DNA of 64,000 nt from Actinomycetospora termitidis (GCF_030286555.1 NZ_JASVWF010000003.1:496001-560000), one strand, 5' to 3'. Positions 47,671-57,866 are shown, numbered from the stretch's first letter. Notes: a model not told the origin generated them from the letters alone. Program-made: numbers and translations.

Positions 47671-48675
47671 TCAGCCGTGCAGCGGGGCGTAGTGCCCGGA
47701 GAACAACGCGGCCTGCAGCTCCCCGCGGCCGGAGGCGCCGAACTTCGCGAGCACGGCCTTCACGTGGTCCTGCACCGTCCACTCCGAGAGCCCCAGCCGC
47801 CGGGCGATCTGCTTGTTCGGGCGACCCCGTGCCAGCTCGGCGAGCACGTCCTGCTCGCGGGCGGACAGGCCGCGGGCCCGCGCGACGACGTCCGCGAGCC
47901 GGGACGGCCGGATCGGGTCGACGACGACCGCCGTCATCGTCCCGAGGTCGGTCGGGGCGAACGTCAGCCAGCGACCCGACGGCGTCGGGGCCGAGATCGG
48001 GCCCGCGTGACCGGCTCCCCGGCGCGCCGCGATCAGGGCGGTCACCGCGGCCGGGAGCTCGGCCCCCTCCAGCAGGACGCGGGCCTCCGGGCTCACCTCC
48101 GACACCGTGCCGTCGGAGCCGCACAGCACCAGTCCCGACCCCTCGACGTCGTGCGCGGCGACCACCGCATCGTCGTCACCCCGGGCGCGGGCGTGGGTCA
48201 TCGCGACGCGCAGGGCCAGGGCCGCGGGACGCCCGAGCTGGGACGCGGCGGCCACCTCGGTGCCGGTGAAGACCCCGCCGGCGCGCAGGAGGTCCACCAC
48301 GCCCCACGCGGTGCGCCCGTCGTGCAGCACCAGCCGGAGGTGGTCGGTGAACCCGCGGGGGGCGAGCACCTCGCGGTGCCGCCGGCTGCGGGCGGGGTCG
48401 CCGCCGGTGGCGTCGTGGACCGTGCCGACCAGCGCCCCGTCGGCGAGGTCGGTGTAGCGCAGGACCTCCCGGTCGTCCGCGTACTCGGACGCCAGGACCT
48501 CGCCCTCGAACACCGGGTCGCGGTCGGCGCCGTAGAGCCGGCAGGAGGTCGTCATGACGGTCGTCGGGTCGACCGTGGCCCACACCGCGAGGTCGTGGCC
48601 GACGATCCGCGACAGGGCCGCCGCCGCGTAGTCGCGGACCGCCACGTGGCCCGCCGCGGGATCGAACGTCGTCAC
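47671..48675 (-). CDS. LuxR-type transcriptional regulator (GAF-like plus HTH)
   Basis: 334 aa from GTG 48675 with GGGGGGA 6 nt upstream. The C-terminal LuxR HTH is clear: RARGLSAREQDVLAELARGRPNKQIARRLGLSEWTVQDHVKAVLAKFGASGRGELQAALF. The N-terminal 250 residues have a GAF/PAS-like character (LAVWATVDPTTVMTTSCRLYG, HLRLVLHDGRTAWGVVDLLRA, VSEVSPEARVLLEGA) for ligand sensing; no receiver domain. It is divergent from the cupin gene (96-bp gap), a common regulator-target layout, so it probably controls that gene. Ligand unknown. Confidence 0.85.
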   Translation of the reverse strand: MTTFDPAAGHVAVRDYAAAALSRIVGHDLAVWATVDPTTVMTTSCRLYGADRDPVFEGEVLASEYADDREVLRYTDLADGALVGTVHDATGGDPARSRRHREVLAPRGFTDHLRLVLHDGRTAWGVVDLLRAGGVFTGTEVAAASQLGRPAALALRVAMTHARARGDDDAVVAAHDVEGSGLVLCGSDGTVSEVSPEARVLLEGAELPAAVTALIAARRGAGHAGPISAPTPSGRWLTFAPTDLGTMTAVVVDPIRPSRLADVVARARGLSAREQDVLAELARGRPNKQIARRLGLSEWTVQDHVKAVLAKFGASGRGELQAALFSGHYAPLHG

Positions 48676-48710
48676 GGTGCGTCCCCCCTGGAACTGGGGA
48701 TGGGGTCCCC

Positions 48711-48739
48711 GACCTCGTTCTTACTACGTTCGAGAGGTC
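48711..48739. promoter_or_regulatory. possible operator between LuxR regulator and cupin
   Basis: GACCTC (48711-48716) and GAGGTC (48734-48739) are a 6-bp inverted repeat with a 17-bp centre in the 96-bp divergent promoter region. LuxR-type regulators commonly bind such dyads; the repeat is short, so this is tentative. Confidence 0.35.
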
Positions 48740-48771
48740 AGCAACACACCACGAATCACACGGAGTACACG

Positions 48772-49188
48772 ATGACCGAGACCTTTCCCCTGATGGGCGC
48801 TCGCGCCGTCGTCCTCGCGACCGCCGACGAGACGCACGGCGCCTGGGAGCAGTTCGAGCTCCGCCTCGGCCCCGGGGCCCGATCACCCCGTCACACGATC
48901 GCCGGGGACAAGCTCTTCCACGTCGTCGACGGCACCGTCACGGTCCTCGTGGGCGAGCAGGAGCGGTCGGTGAGCGACGGGCCGGTGTTCGTCCCCGCCG
49001 GCACCGCGCACTGCTACCGCAACGACTCCGGTGCGGACGCCCGCATGGTGGTCACCGTGACCGGCCGTGGGCAGATCGACTTCCTGCGCGGGATGAGTCG
49101 GCTCACCGCGGACGGCCCGCCGGACCAGGCCGCCCTCGCCGAGCACACCGCCGCGCACGGGGTGACGCTGCTGCCTCCGTCGTCCTGA
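48772..49188 (+). CDS. cupin-domain protein
   Basis: 138 aa from ATG 48772. Double-stranded beta-helix: FELRLGPGARSPRHTIAGDKLFHVVDGTVTVLVG (motif 1, with H and E-like D ligands) and GPVFVPAGTAHCYRNDSGADAR (motif 2 with PAGTAH). It lacks an enzyme tag and may bind a small molecule or a metal. It is divergent from the LuxR regulator and its stop codon is the first bases of repeat copy 2 (49187). Confidence 0.85.
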   Translation: MTETFPLMGARAVVLATADETHGAWEQFELRLGPGARSPRHTIAGDKLFHVVDGTVTVLVGEQERSVSDGPVFVPAGTAHCYRNDSGADARMVVTVTGRGQIDFLRGMSRLTADGPPDQAALAEHTAAHGVTLLPPSS

Positions 49189-49302
49189 GCGAGGGGGCCC
49201 TCCGGTCGGATAGACGGGCCGTGGGCGCCCACCGCCAACCGGCGCGCGAGCGACCGAAGGGCCCCATCGCTCGATCTACCCGACCGATGGGGCCCTTCGC
49301 TC
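49187..49302. repeat. ~120-bp inverted-repeat element, copy 2
   Basis: Same element as at 47422. It begins within the cupin stop codon (GAGCGAGGGGGCCC) and includes a 15-bp perfect hairpin (CGAAGGGCCCCATCG, 49255-49269, pairing with 49285-49299) with the identical 15-nt loop CTCGATCTACCCGAC. It lies between convergent cupin and acyl-CoA ligase genes, where it could end both transcripts. Confidence 0.8.
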
Positions 49303-49316
49303 AACACGGTGCCGCG

Positions 49317-50966
49317 CTACGCCGTCGGGCTCACGTTCCCCAGGCCGAGCAGCTCGACGGAGGTCTCCCGCATCTCGACCTTGCGGACCTTGCCGGTGAC
49401 GGTCATCGGGAACTCGTCGACGACGTGCACGTAGCGCGGGATCTTGTAGTGGGCGAGCTTACCGGTGGCGAACTCGCGGACGGCCTCGACGGTCAGCTCG
49501 GCGACCCCGTCGCGCAGGCGCACCCACGCCATCAGTTCCTCGCCGTAGCGCTCGTCGGGGACCCCGATCACCTGCGCGTCGAGGATGTCCGGGTGGGTGT
49601 AGAGGAACTCCTCGATCTCGCGGGGGTACACGTTCTCACCGCCGCGGATCACCATGTCCTTGATGCGGCCGGTGATGTTGATGTAGCCCTCGTCGTCCAT
49701 CACCCCGAGGTCGCCGGTGTGCATCCAGCGGGCGCGGTCGATCACCTCGGCGGTCTTCTCCGGCTGCTCCCAGTAGCCCAGCATCACCGAGTAGCCGCGG
49801 GTGCACAGCTCGCCCGGCGTCCCGCGCGGCACCGTCAGCCCGGTCTCCGGGTCGACGATCTTCGACTCCAGGTGCGGCCCGACCCGGCCGACCGTGGACA
49901 CCCGCCGGTCCAGCGAGTCGTCGACCCGGGTCTGGGTGGACACCGGGGAGGTCTCGGTCATGCCGTAGCAGATCGACACCTCGCTCATCCCGAAGCGCTC
50001 CACGACCTGCTTCATCACCTCGATCGGGCACGGCGAGCCGGCCATGATCCCGGTGCGCAGGGCGGAGAGGTCGTAGGAGTCGGCGTCGGGCAGCGCGAGC
50101 TCGGCGATGAACATCGTCGGCACCCCGTAGAGCGACGTGCACCTCTCCTCGGCCGCCGCCTCGAGGGTCAGCTTCGGGTCGAAGCCCGGCGCCGGGATCA
50201 CCATCGTCGCGCCGGAGCTGGTGCACGCGAGGTTGCCCATGACCATGCCGAAGCAGTGGTAGAAGGGCACCGGGATACAGACGCGGTCGACCTCGGTGTA
50301 GCCACACAGCCGGCCGACGGAGTAGCCGTTGTTGAGGATGTTGTGGTGCGAGAGCGTCGCGCCCTTCGGGAACCCGGTGGTGCCCGACGTGTACTGGATG
50401 TTGATCGGGTCATCGGCGGACAGCTCCGCCTGCCGCGCCCGCACCCGCGAGACGTCCCCGGACACGAACAGCGCCGTCCACGCGTCCGAGTCGGTGATGA
50501 TCACCGTCTCCAGGCCCGCGCAGTTCGGGCGGACCGTCTCGATCATCTCGGCGTACTGCGAGGTCTTGAACGACCGTGCCGCCACCAGCATCCGCACCCC
50601 GGACTGGTTGAGCACGAACTCCAGCTCGTGGGTCCGGTAGGCCGGGTTGATGTTCACCAGGATCGCGCCGACCTTGGCCGTCGCGTACTGCAGCAGCGTC
50701 CACTGCGCGCAGTTCGGCGCCCAGATGCCCACCCGGTCGCCGATCGCGATCCCCAGGTCCAGCAGCCCCAGCGCCAGCGCGTCGACCTCGGCCACGAACT
50801 CCGCCCACGTGTAGCGCAGCCCCTGGGCCCGGTCGACCAGCGCCTCGCCGTCCGGGACGCGGGCGGCCGTGCGGTCCAGGTTGTCGCCGATGGTGTCGCC
50901 GAGCAGGGGCTCGTCGGAGATGCCGGACGCGTACGACGGCACGGTGGGGACGGCGGGGGCGCTCAC
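49317..50966 (-). CDS. fatty-acyl-CoA/AMP-dependent ligase (FadD35-like)
   Basis: 549 aa from GTG 50966. ANL superfamily: P-loop-like [13 protein letters not shown] (A3), CYGMTETSP (A5), [15 protein letters not shown], the hinge [39 protein letters not shown] with the A7/A8 residues and the C-terminal lysine in [13 protein letters not shown]. It adenylates a carboxylate and transfers it to CoA; medium- to long-chain acids are likely from the family, but the chain length is not settled. GGAGG upstream. It is divergent from AMP nucleosidase (115 bp). Confidence 0.9.
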   Translation of the reverse strand: MSAPAVPTVPSYASGISDEPLLGDTIGDNLDRTAARVPDGEALVDRAQGLRYTWAEFVAEVDALALGLLDLGIAIGDRVGIWAPNCAQWTLLQYATAKVGAILVNINPAYRTHELEFVLNQSGVRMLVAARSFKTSQYAEMIETVRPNCAGLETVIITDSDAWTALFVSGDVSRVRARQAELSADDPINIQYTSGTTGFPKGATLSHHNILNNGYSVGRLCGYTEVDRVCIPVPFYHCFGMVMGNLACTSSGATMVIPAPGFDPKLTLEAAAEERCTSLYGVPTMFIAELALPDADSYDLSALRTGIMAGSPCPIEVMKQVVERFGMSEVSICYGMTETSPVSTQTRVDDSLDRRVSTVGRVGPHLESKIVDPETGLTVPRGTPGELCTRGYSVMLGYWEQPEKTAEVIDRARWMHTGDLGVMDDEGYINITGRIKDMVIRGGENVYPREIEEFLYTHPDILDAQVIGVPDERYGEELMAWVRLRDGVAELTVEAVREFATGKLAHYKIPRYVHVVDEFPMTVTGKVRKVEMRETSVELLGLGNVSPTA

Positions 50967-51044
50967 CGGAGGTGACCTCCATGACGGGTTCGATCGTGGT
51001 CCGCCTCACGATCGCACCCCGCACCCGATCGCGGGAACCCTCCG

Positions 51045-51059
51045 ACCCGCCGTCGGGAA
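51045..51059 (-). repeat. dispersed 15-mer, copy between ligase and AMP nucleosidase
   Basis: Exact inverse copy of TTCCCGACGGCGGGT, 23 nt before the GTG of the AMP nucleosidase gene, in the divergent promoter region. Confidence 0.7.
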
Positions 51060-51081
51060 CCCGCTGGGACCATCGGGGACC

Positions 51082-52272
51082 GTGACCGCCACCCACCCGC
51101 AGACGACGGCGAGCGCCGACGGCGCGACCCTCGACGACGCCGACGCGGCCGTGACCCACCTGGTGGACACGCTCGCCGCCATCGACGACGACGGCTGGTA
51201 CTCGACGATCGAGGTCGTGCGCCCGTGGTCGTCGGTGAATCCGCGGCTGACCGGCGAGTTCTCCCGCACGACGGCGATCCGGCGCTACCTGTGCCGCGAG
51301 CTCGCGGCGCTGCTGCGGGCCGGCGCGCGCATCACGGTGCGCCCGGCGCGGCCCGCGCTCGCCTTCGACGACCCGGCGTTCTTCGACGCCCTGGACGAGG
51401 ACCGCGTCGACGCCCGCTCGAAGAAGCTGTTCCTGTTCGGCCCGGAGCGCATGCAGCTCTCCGTCGACCGGCTGGGCCACTACACCGGCACCTCCGCCGA
51501 GGCCTTCCAGCGGCACGTGCTGTTCACGAACTACGCGATGCACGTCGAGGCGTTCCTGGAGCGCTGGCCGGACGCGATCCGCCCGGATCACGACGTCCAG
51601 ATGCCCGCCTACCACCACACCCGCCCCGAGGGCGACGGCGTCTCGTTGGTCAACATCGGTGTCGGCCCCGCGAACGCGAAGACCGCGACCGACCACGTCT
51701 CGGTCCTGCGCCCGGACACCATGATCATGATCGGGCACTGCGGGGGCCTGCGGAACCACCAGCAGAAGGGCGACTTCGTCCTCGCGACCGGCTACCAGCG
51801 CTTCGACCACGTCCTCGACGAGGTGCTGCCGCTGAACGTCCCGGTGATCCCGAACCACCGACTGAACACCTTCCTGCTGGAGGCCCTCGAGGACGCCGGC
51901 GCCGAGTACCGGATCGGCACCGTGCACACCACGGACAACCGCAACTGGGAGCTCAACCAGAAGCTGACGCTCGCGGCGATGCAGGCCAGCCGCAGCGTCG
52001 CGGTGGACATGGAGTCGGCGACGATCGCGGCGAACGGCTTCCGCTACCGCGTGCCGAACGCGACGTTGCTCTGCGTCTCGGACAAGCCGCTGCACGGCTC
52101 GCCGAAGCTCTCCGCGGACGCCCAGTCGTTCTACGAGACCTCCAAGCGCCAACACCTCGGGATCGCGCTCGCCGCGCTGGACCGGGTGCGCCGCGAGCAC
52201 CCGGGCGGCCTCCCCGGCCAGGAGATCCGCTCGGTCGACGAGCCGCTGTTCGGCGGTCCGTCCGACACCTGA
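51082..52272 (+). CDS. amn: AMP nucleosidase
   Basis: 396 aa from GTG 51082. Splits AMP to adenine and ribose 5-phosphate. The phosphorylase fold is clear: LVNIGVGPANAKTATDHVSVLRPDTMIMIGHCGGLRNHQ (purine/phosphate loops), VAVDMESATIAANGFRYR with the catalytic Asp/Glu, and CVSDKPLHGSPKL. The N-terminal half (WSSVNPRLTGEFSRTTAIRRYLCRELAALL) is the AMN-specific domain. Role: adenylate level control. Confidence 0.9.
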   Translation: MTATHPQTTASADGATLDDADAAVTHLVDTLAAIDDDGWYSTIEVVRPWSSVNPRLTGEFSRTTAIRRYLCRELAALLRAGARITVRPARPALAFDDPAFFDALDEDRVDARSKKLFLFGPERMQLSVDRLGHYTGTSAEAFQRHVLFTNYAMHVEAFLERWPDAIRPDHDVQMPAYHHTRPEGDGVSLVNIGVGPANAKTATDHVSVLRPDTMIMIGHCGGLRNHQQKGDFVLATGYQRFDHVLDEVLPLNVPVIPNHRLNTFLLEALEDAGAEYRIGTVHTTDNRNWELNQKLTLAAMQASRSVAVDMESATIAANGFRYRVPNATLLCVSDKPLHGSPKLSADAQSFYETSKRQHLGIALAALDRVRREHPGGLPGQEIRSVDEPLFGGPSDT

Positions 52273-52340
52273 GAGCCAGCCCGCGGACCGCTCCGCCGCG
52301 GGACGACGGCCACCGGGGCCACCCCGGAGCATCGTCGGCC

Positions 52341-52748
52341 ATGACCGCTCTGCTGCTCCTGCCCCGGTCCGCCGCCGACCTCACCCGCGGACGCGGGCCC
52401 CTCGCCGCCCTGCTCGGGATCGGGCTCGGCGCCTGGGCGTGGTTCGTGGCGTTCCTCGTGGTCCTCGGCTTCCTGCGCGGGCCGCTGTACGGCGTCGTGG
52501 ACCCCGGCCCCTACGACGACGCCTGGGGAGGCCCGTCGCTAGCCGGCGCGTGGACCGTGCACGCGCTGGTCTGGGTCGGGGTCCTGGCGGTCGCGCTCGG
52601 GATGTGGCGGGCCCTGGCGCGGCTGCACGCGGCGGTCGTCGAGCACCTCGCGGGTTCCCGACGTCGGGTGTGGCCGGTTCCCGTCGCGGTGCTGCTCCTG
52701 GTCCTCGCCGGGGGGTTCGTCGTGCTGTGGACGCGTCAGCTCGGCTGA
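52341..52748 (+). CDS. membrane protein, three predicted helices
   Basis: 135 aa from ATG 52341. Hydrophobic segments at LAALLGIGLGAWAWFVAFLVVLGFL, AWTVHALVWVGVLAVALGMW and VPVAVLLLVLAGGFVVLW. A variant 15-mer lies in the linker (52655-52669). Not recognised. It follows amn by 68 nt and ends before a terminator hairpin. Confidence 0.65.
   Translation: MTALLLLPRSAADLTRGRGPLAALLGIGLGAWAWFVAFLVVLGFLRGPLYGVVDPGPYDDAWGGPSLAGAWTVHALVWVGVLAVALGMWRALARLHAAVVEHLAGSRRRVWPVPVAVLLLVLAGGFVVLWTRQLG
52655..52669. repeat. palindromic variant of the dispersed 15-mer
   Basis: TTCCCGACGTCGGGT, identical to the copy at 26807, inside the coding sequence of a small membrane protein (encoding GSRRRV). Confidence 0.6.
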
Positions 52749-52774
52749 TCGGCGTACCGCCCCTCCGGAACGAA

Positions 52775-52811
52775 CGGCACTCTCGCAGCTTCTACGCGCA
52801 CGAGAGTGCCG
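52775..52811. terminator. 11-bp hairpin between convergent genes
   Basis: CGGCACTCTCG (52775-52785) and CGAGAGTGCCG (52801-52811) form a perfect 11-bp stem with a 15-nt loop. It lies 26 nt after the membrane-protein stop and 22 nt before the modC stop, so it can serve both strands. Confidence 0.75.
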
Positions 52812-52833
52812 CTCGATCAGGAACGCGGGGGGC

Positions 52834-53910
52834 TCACCGACCGGCGGGGTGCACCTCGACCTCCGCGGCCTTCACCGCGAACCACACCTCGTCGCCGGGC
52901 TCCACGCCGAGCTGGGCGACGGCGGCCGGGGTGACGTCCGCGGCGAGGCCCTCGACCCAGCCCGGCCCGCCGTCGGGAACCCCGGCGCGCAGCCGCACCA
53001 GCTCCCCGTGCGGCTCCATCGCGGCCAGGCGCACCGGGACGGTCGTGCGCGGGGAACCCTTCGGCGGCTCGCGGAACACCGACACCGCCGCCGGCGCGAA
53101 CAGGGCGACGGCCGCCTCGCCGTCGTCGAGGGTCTCCGGGTGCATCCCGCCGACGACGGTGCCGTCGGTCGTCCGCAGCCCCTCGGGACACGAGCGCCCC
53201 GGGACCAGGTCCAGCCCGGCGATGCGCGCGGCGAACGCGGAGCGCGGGCGGCGCAGGACCTCGGCCGTCGGCCCGGACTCCACCACCCGCCCCGCGTCCA
53301 GCACGACGAGGCGGTCGGCGAGGACGACGGCGTCCAGGACGTCGTGGGTGACCATCAGCGTGGTCACGCCGGTGGCGCGGACGACCCGCCGCAGCAGCGA
53401 GCGCACCGCGGGGGTCACGTCGACGTCGAGCGCCGCGAACGGCTCGTCGAGCAGCAGCAGCTCCGGCTCGCACGCCAGCGCGCGGGCGATCGCGATCCGC
53501 TGGGCCTGGCCCCCGGAGAGCTCCGCGGGGCGCCGGTCGGCCAGGGCGGTCGCGTCCACCATCGCGAGCCAGCGGTCCGCGGTCTCCCGGGCGGCCCGTC
53601 GTCCGGCGCCGGACGACCGCGGGCCGAACGCGACGTTGTCGCGCGCGGTCAGGTGCGGGAACAGCAGTGCCTGCTGGCTGAGGAGGCCGACCCGCCGCCG
53701 GTGCACCGGCACGCCGCCGAGCTCCCGCCCGTCGAGCGTGATCGCGCCGCGGTCCGGGGCGTGCAGGCCTGCCAACGCCCCCAGGAACGTCGACTTCCCG
53801 GCTCCGTTCGAGCCCAGGACCGCGACGACCTCGCCGGACCCCACCGTCACGGACACGTCCAGCGTGAAGGACCCGCGGGTGACCGCGACGTCGACCTCGA
53901 GCCGGCTCAC
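52834..53910 (-). CDS. modC: molybdate ABC transporter ATP-binding protein
   Basis: 358 aa. ATP-binding motifs are complete: Walker [11 protein letters not shown]-loop [10 protein letters not shown], signature [15 protein letters not shown], Walker B LLLLDEP, H-loop VTHD. A C-terminal TOBE-like molybdate-binding domain follows ([17 protein letters not shown]...[16 protein letters not shown]). ModC powers the ModB channel. It overlaps modB by 4 bp (53907-53910). A one-mismatch 15-mer (52965-52979) encodes VPDGG within the TOBE domain. Confidence 0.95.
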   Translation of the reverse strand: MSRLEVDVAVTRGSFTLDVSVTVGSGEVVAVLGSNGAGKSTFLGALAGLHAPDRGAITLDGRELGGVPVHRRRVGLLSQQALLFPHLTARDNVAFGPRSSGAGRRAARETADRWLAMVDATALADRRPAELSGGQAQRIAIARALACEPELLLLDEPFAALDVDVTPAVRSLLRRVVRATGVTTLMVTHDVLDAVVLADRLVVLDAGRVVESGPTAEVLRRPRSAFAARIAGLDLVPGRSCPEGLRTTDGTVVGGMHPETLDDGEAAVALFAPAAVSVFREPPKGSPRTTVPVRLAAMEPHGELVRLRAGVPDGGPGWVEGLAADVTPAAVAQLGVEPGDEVWFAVKAAEVEVHPAGR

Positions 53911-54683
53911 CTCAGGTCCCGCGTCCGGCTCACGACGATCACGCCGATCGCCACCACGACCAGGACCAACGACATCGCCACGGCCCCGTCGAGGTCGTCC
54001 TGGGACTGCAGGTAGATCAGCAGCGGCAGCGTCCGCGTCGTGCCCTCGAGCGACCCGGCGAACGTGATCGTCGCGCCGAACTCACCGAGCGCCCGGGCGA
54101 AGGCGAGCACCGACCCGGAGAGCAGGCCCGGCAGCACGACCGGGACGGTCACCCGCCACAGCGTCGTGAACGGCGACGCCCCGAGCGTCGCGGCGACCGC
54201 CTCGTACCGCTGCCCCGCCGTGCGCAGCGCGCCCTCGAGGGACACCACGAGGAACGGCATCGCGACGAAGGTCTGGGCCAGGACCACCGCCGTCGTCGAG
54301 AACGGGACGGTGACGCCGAACTCGCGGTCGAGCCAGCCGCCGACCGGGCCGGTCCGCCCGAACAGGAACAGCAGCGTCAGGCCCCCGACGACGGGTGGCA
54401 GCACCAGCGGCAGGAGCACGACGGACCGCACGAACGCGAGCCCCGGGAGCGAGGACCGGGCCAGGACCACGGCGAGCGGCCCGCCGAGGACGAGGCACAG
54501 CACCATCGTCGCGAGCCCCGTCTTCAGCGAGAGCCACAACGCGGCGAGCGCCGACGGCGACGTGACCAGGCCGAGGAAGTTCGGCCAGTCCACCCGGACG
54601 ACGAGCCCCGCGACGGGGATCGCGACCAGGAGCCACGCCAGGGCCGCCGGCGCCCAGAGGAACCGCGGGACCGTGGTCCTCAC
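53907..54683 (-). CDS. modB: molybdate ABC transporter permease
   Basis: 258 aa, about six membrane helices. The permease loop is [44 protein letters not shown] with the EAA-x3-G motif that contacts ModC, and [31 protein letters not shown] is specific to molybdate/tungstate permeases. It starts at ATG 54683, 11 nt after the modA stop. Confidence 0.95.
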   Translation of the reverse strand: MRTTVPRFLWAPAALAWLLVAIPVAGLVVRVDWPNFLGLVTSPSALAALWLSLKTGLATMVLCLVLGGPLAVVLARSSLPGLAFVRSVVLLPLVLPPVVGGLTLLFLFGRTGPVGGWLDREFGVTVPFSTTAVVLAQTFVAMPFLVVSLEGALRTAGQRYEAVAATLGASPFTTLWRVTVPVVLPGLLSGSVLAFARALGEFGATITFAGSLEGTTRTLPLLIYLQSQDDLDGAVAMSLVLVVVAIGVIVVSRTRDLR

Positions 54684-54693
54684 GAGCGAGGCG

Positions 54694-55488
54694 TCACTTG
54701 GTGACGAACCCCGCCTGCTGCAGCGCGGCCGCGCCCTGCGGGCCCCGGACGAAGTTGATCCAGTTCTGCGCCAGGTCGGCGTTCTGCGAGCCGGTCACGA
54801 CGCCGATCGGGTAGGACTGCACCGCACCCTGGGCCGAGGCCTGCGGGAAGTCGACGCCGGTGACCTTGCCCTGCGTGGACTTCACGTCGGTGACGTAGAC
54901 CAGGCCCGCGTCGGCGTTGCCGGTCTGGACGCGGTTGAGCACGCCCTTGACGTCCTGCTCCTCGCTCGCCGGCGTCAGCGTCACGCCCGCGGCCTTCTCC
55001 GCGGCCTCGGCGGCAGCACCGCACGGGACGGCCGGGGCACAGACCACGGAGATGACCCCGGGCCGCGCCATCGCGGCGAGGTCGGTGATCTGCTTGGGGT
55101 TGTTCGGGGCGACCGCGATCTGCAGCGAGTTGGTCGCGTAGACCACCGGCTCGCCCTGGATCTTCCCGGCCTGCACCGCGGTCTGCATCGTCTTCGAGCT
55201 CGCGGTCGCGAGGACGTCCGCGGGCGCACCCTGGACGACCTGCTGGGCCAGCGCGTCCGACCCGCCGAAGTTGAACTTCACGGTGGTGCCGGGGTTCGCG
55301 GCCTGGAACTCGTTGCCGAGCTGCTGGTAGGCGCCGGTGAGCGACGCGGCCGCGGACACCGTGAGCGTCCGGGCGGGGGCCTGTGCCTGCTGGCCGGACC
55401 CGGAGTCGGATCCGCCGCACGCCGTCAGGGCCAGCCCGAGGACGGCAGCGGCGCCGGCCATGAGCGCGGAACGGAATCGGGTGCTCAC
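54694..55488 (-). CDS. modA: molybdate-binding periplasmic lipoprotein
   Basis: 264 aa from GTG 55488, overlapping the HTH-TOBE stop in GTGA. Signal peptide with lipobox LALTACGG; the mature protein follows Mod[52 protein letters not shown], and [15 protein letters not shown]. ModA catches molybdate or tungstate outside the membrane and passes it to ModBC. The order HTH-TOBE, modA, modB, modC implies a single regulated operon. Confidence 0.95.
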   Translation of the reverse strand: MSTRFRSALMAGAAAVLGLALTACGGSDSGSGQQAQAPARTLTVSAAASLTGAYQQLGNEFQAANPGTTVKFNFGGSDALAQQVVQGAPADVLATASSKTMQTAVQAGKIQGEPVVYATNSLQIAVAPNNPKQITDLAAMARPGVISVVCAPAVPCGAAAEAAEKAAGVTLTPASEEQDVKGVLNRVQTGNADAGLVYVTDVKSTQGKVTGVDFPQASAQGAVQSYPIGVVTGSQNADLAQNWINFVRGPQGAAALQQAGFVTK

Positions 55489-55889
55489 GCGGTCCCTCCA
55501 GGGGTCTCGACGATGATGTGGGTGGCCTTGACGACGGCCACCGCGAGGGAGCCCACCTCGAGGGAGAGCTCGTGGACGGCCTCGGTACTCATGAGCGACA
55601 CCACGCGGTGGGGACCGCACTGGATCTCCACCTGCGACATGACCTTGTCGCTCTGGATGTCGGTCACGAGCCCGACGAACCGGTTGCGCGCGGACCGCCC
55701 GACCCCCGACGGATCGGGGGTGGCGTGGGCCGAGGCCCGCGCGAACGACGCCAGATCGGCCCCGGCGATGACCTTGCGGCCGCTGGAGTCGGTCTCGACC
55801 GGGAGGGACCCGCCGTCGGTCCACCGCCGCACGGTGTCGTCGCTGACACCGAGCAGGCGGGCTGCCTCGGCGATCCGGAAGTGCGTCAC
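55485..55889 (-). CDS. HTH plus TOBE molybdate-responsive protein (ModE/MopI-like)
   Basis: 134 aa from GTG 55889. N-terminal MerR/excisionase-type HTH (THFRIAEAARLLGVSDDTVRRWTDGGSLPVETDSSGRKVIAGADL), C-terminal single Mop/TOBE domain (SARNRFVGLVTDIQSDKVMSQVEIQCGPHRVVSLMSTEAVHELSLEVGSLAVAVVKATHIIVET). It is the first gene of the mod operon, translationally coupled to modA. The combination senses molybdate and binds DNA, so it likely regulates mod or moa genes. Confidence 0.9.
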   Translation of the reverse strand: MTHFRIAEAARLLGVSDDTVRRWTDGGSLPVETDSSGRKVIAGADLASFARASAHATPDPSGVGRSARNRFVGLVTDIQSDKVMSQVEIQCGPHRVVSLMSTEAVHELSLEVGSLAVAVVKATHIIVETPGGTA

Positions 55890-56027
55890 GGAGCGGCAGT
55901 GTAGGGCCGCACGTACGGTCGCGCTCCCCCGGTCGAGGGGCATTTCCCGAAGCGGCGGGTCCGCGCGGCCACTGCGGGTCGATCACCACTCTCGCGGTCG
56001 GCCGACGGCGGTGGGAGAGTCGGGCGC

Positions 56028-57233
56028 GTGGACTTCGCACCCAGCGCCGCGGCGGCCGACTACACGAAGAGGATGCGCGCCTTCCTGGAGGAGTCGATCC
56101 TCCCGGCCGAGGCCGAGTACGACGCGTTCCGGGAGGAGCGCCGCGGCACCCCCGCGGAGCACGAGCTCCCGCCCGTCGTCGAGAACCTGAAGGCCGAGGC
56201 CCGCGACCGCGGGCTGTGGAACCTCTTCCTGCCCTCCGAGTCGGGCCTGACCAACCTCGAGTACGCCGCGGTCGCGGAGGTGACCGGCTGGTCCCCGGTG
56301 ATCGCCCCGGAGGCGATCAACTGCCAGGCCCCGGACACCGGGAACATGGAGACCCTGCACCTGTTCGGCACCGCCGAGCAGAAGCAGGACTGGCTGGCAC
56401 CGCTGCTCGCCGGCGAGATCCGCTCGGCGTTCGCGATGACCGAGCCGGCCGTCGCCTCGTCGGACGCCACGAACATCGAGACGCAGATCCGCCGCGAGGG
56501 CGACGAGTACGTCATCAACGGCAAGAAGTGGTGGTGCTCGGGCGCCGCCGACTCGCGCTGCGCGATCTTCATCGTCATGGGCAAGACCGACCCCGAGGCC
56601 TCGAAGCACCGTCAGCAGTCGATGGTGCTGGTCCCACGCGACACCCCCGGCGTGCACATCACCCGCGCCCTGCCGGTGTTCGGCTACCAGGACCAGCACG
56701 GGCACTGCGAGATCGAGTTCCACGACGTCCGCGTGCCGGTCTCGAACCTGCTCGGCGAGGAGGGCGGCGGCTTCGCCATCTCCCAGGCGCGTCTCGGCCC
56801 GGGTCGCATCCACCACTGCATGCGCCTGATCGGGATGGCCGAGCGCGCCCTGGACGCGATGGTCCGGCGCGCCAACGAGCGCATCGCGTTCGGCGGACCG
56901 CTGGCCGACCAGGGCGTGGTGCAGCAGCAGATCGCCGAGAGCCGCATCGAGATCGACCAGGCGCGGCTCTACGTCCAGAAGGCCGCGGACCTGATCGACA
57001 AGGTGGGGTCCCGGGGCGCCGCGAGCGAGATCGCGGCCATCAAGGTCGTGTGCCCGCGCATGGCCTGCGGGGTCATCGACCGCGCCATCCAGGTGCACGG
57101 TGGCGGCGGGGTCTCCGACGACTTCCCGCTCGCCTCGGCCTACGCCTGGGCCCGCGCCCTGCGCCTGGCCGACGGGCCCGACGAGGTCCACCTGCGCTCC
57201 GTGGCGCGCGTGGAGATCAAGGCCCGAGCCTGA
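56028..57233 (+). CDS. acyl-CoA dehydrogenase (FadE10-like)
   Basis: 401 aa from GTG 56028. FAD- and CoA-binding features: [37 protein letters not shown] and [24 protein letters not shown]-terminal [33 protein letters not shown] gives the usual end and [10 protein letters not shown]. The ACAD10/11-type sequence ([28 protein letters not shown]) suggests oxidation of branched or hydroxy-acyl-CoA. Its last 17 bp overlap the convergent response regulator. In M. tuberculosis fadE10 lies close to cspB and moaA2, matching the placement here. Confidence 0.9.
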   Translation: MDFAPSAAAADYTKRMRAFLEESILPAEAEYDAFREERRGTPAEHELPPVVENLKAEARDRGLWNLFLPSESGLTNLEYAAVAEVTGWSPVIAPEAINCQAPDTGNMETLHLFGTAEQKQDWLAPLLAGEIRSAFAMTEPAVASSDATNIETQIRREGDEYVINGKKWWCSGAADSRCAIFIVMGKTDPEASKHRQQSMVLVPRDTPGVHITRALPVFGYQDQHGHCEIEFHDVRVPVSNLLGEEGGGFAISQARLGPGRIHHCMRLIGMAERALDAMVRRANERIAFGGPLADQGVVQQQIAESRIEIDQARLYVQKAADLIDKVGSRGAASEIAAIKVVCPRMACGVIDRAIQVHGGGGVSDDFPLASAYAWARALRLADGPDEVHLRSVARVEIKARA

Positions 57234-57852
57234 ACAGCTGCAGCCGCCAGGCGCGGCCGACCGCCTCCGCGCGGTCGGTCGCGCCGAGCTTGCGGAACAG
57301 CCGGGCGACGTGGGTCTTCACCGTCGCCGAGGACAGGTAGAGCCGCCGGCCGATGTCGGCGTTCGTCATCCCCCGGCTCATCCCGACCAGCACCTGCAGC
57401 TCGCGCACGGACAGCTCCAGGGCGCGCTGCGCGGTGAGGTCGACCCGGACGCCGTCGTCCGAGGGCACGAGCAGGTCCTCGTCCGACGAGGCCCCGGCCG
57501 CGGCGGCGGCGAGGACGCGGGTCAGGGCGCGCGGGGCGTCCCAGCGCAGGTAGCCGACCGCGCCGGCCGCCAGGGCCTCCGCGACGACCGCGGGCGCGTC
57601 CGACGGCCCGGCGACGAGGACCGGGACGTCCGGGGCCGCCGAGCGCACGTCGGCGACGTCCTGCCCGACCGTCCCCCCACGGGACACTCCCAGCACGACG
57701 ACGTCCGCGGTGCCCGCCGCGGCGCGCGCGAGGACGTCGTCGAGGTCGCTCGCGACCACGACCTCGTCGGCCTCCCCCGCGGCCGCCAGGAGCAGTTCCA
57801 GGCGATGGCGCGCCTGTTCCCGCTCGTCGTGCACCACGCAGGTGCCCCCCAT
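57217..57852 (-). CDS. LuxR/NarL-type response regulator with degenerate receiver
   Basis: 211 aa. The N-terminal receiver-like domain keeps the fold but loses the phospho-acceptor: in [17 protein letters not shown] the Asp at the end of beta-3 is Gly (normally VVLDV). Thr/Lys positions are also absent ([30 protein letters not shown]). The C-terminal LuxR HTH ([58 protein letters not shown]) is intact. Thus it likely binds DNA without classical phosphorylation. A perfect 12-bp palindrome lies 15 nt upstream of its start. The 3' ends of this gene and the acyl-CoA dehydrogenase overlap. Confidence 0.87.
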   Translation of the reverse strand: MGGTCVVHDEREQARHRLELLLAAAGEADEVVVASDLDDVLARAAAGTADVVVLGVSRGGTVGQDVADVRSAAPDVPVLVAGPSDAPAVVAEALAAGAVGYLRWDAPRALTRVLAAAAAGASSDEDLLVPSDDGVRVDLTAQRALELSVRELQVLVGMSRGMTNADIGRRLYLSSATVKTHVARLFRKLGATDRAEAVGRAWRLQLFRLGP

Positions 57853-57866
57853 CGCGCGGCTCCTTC

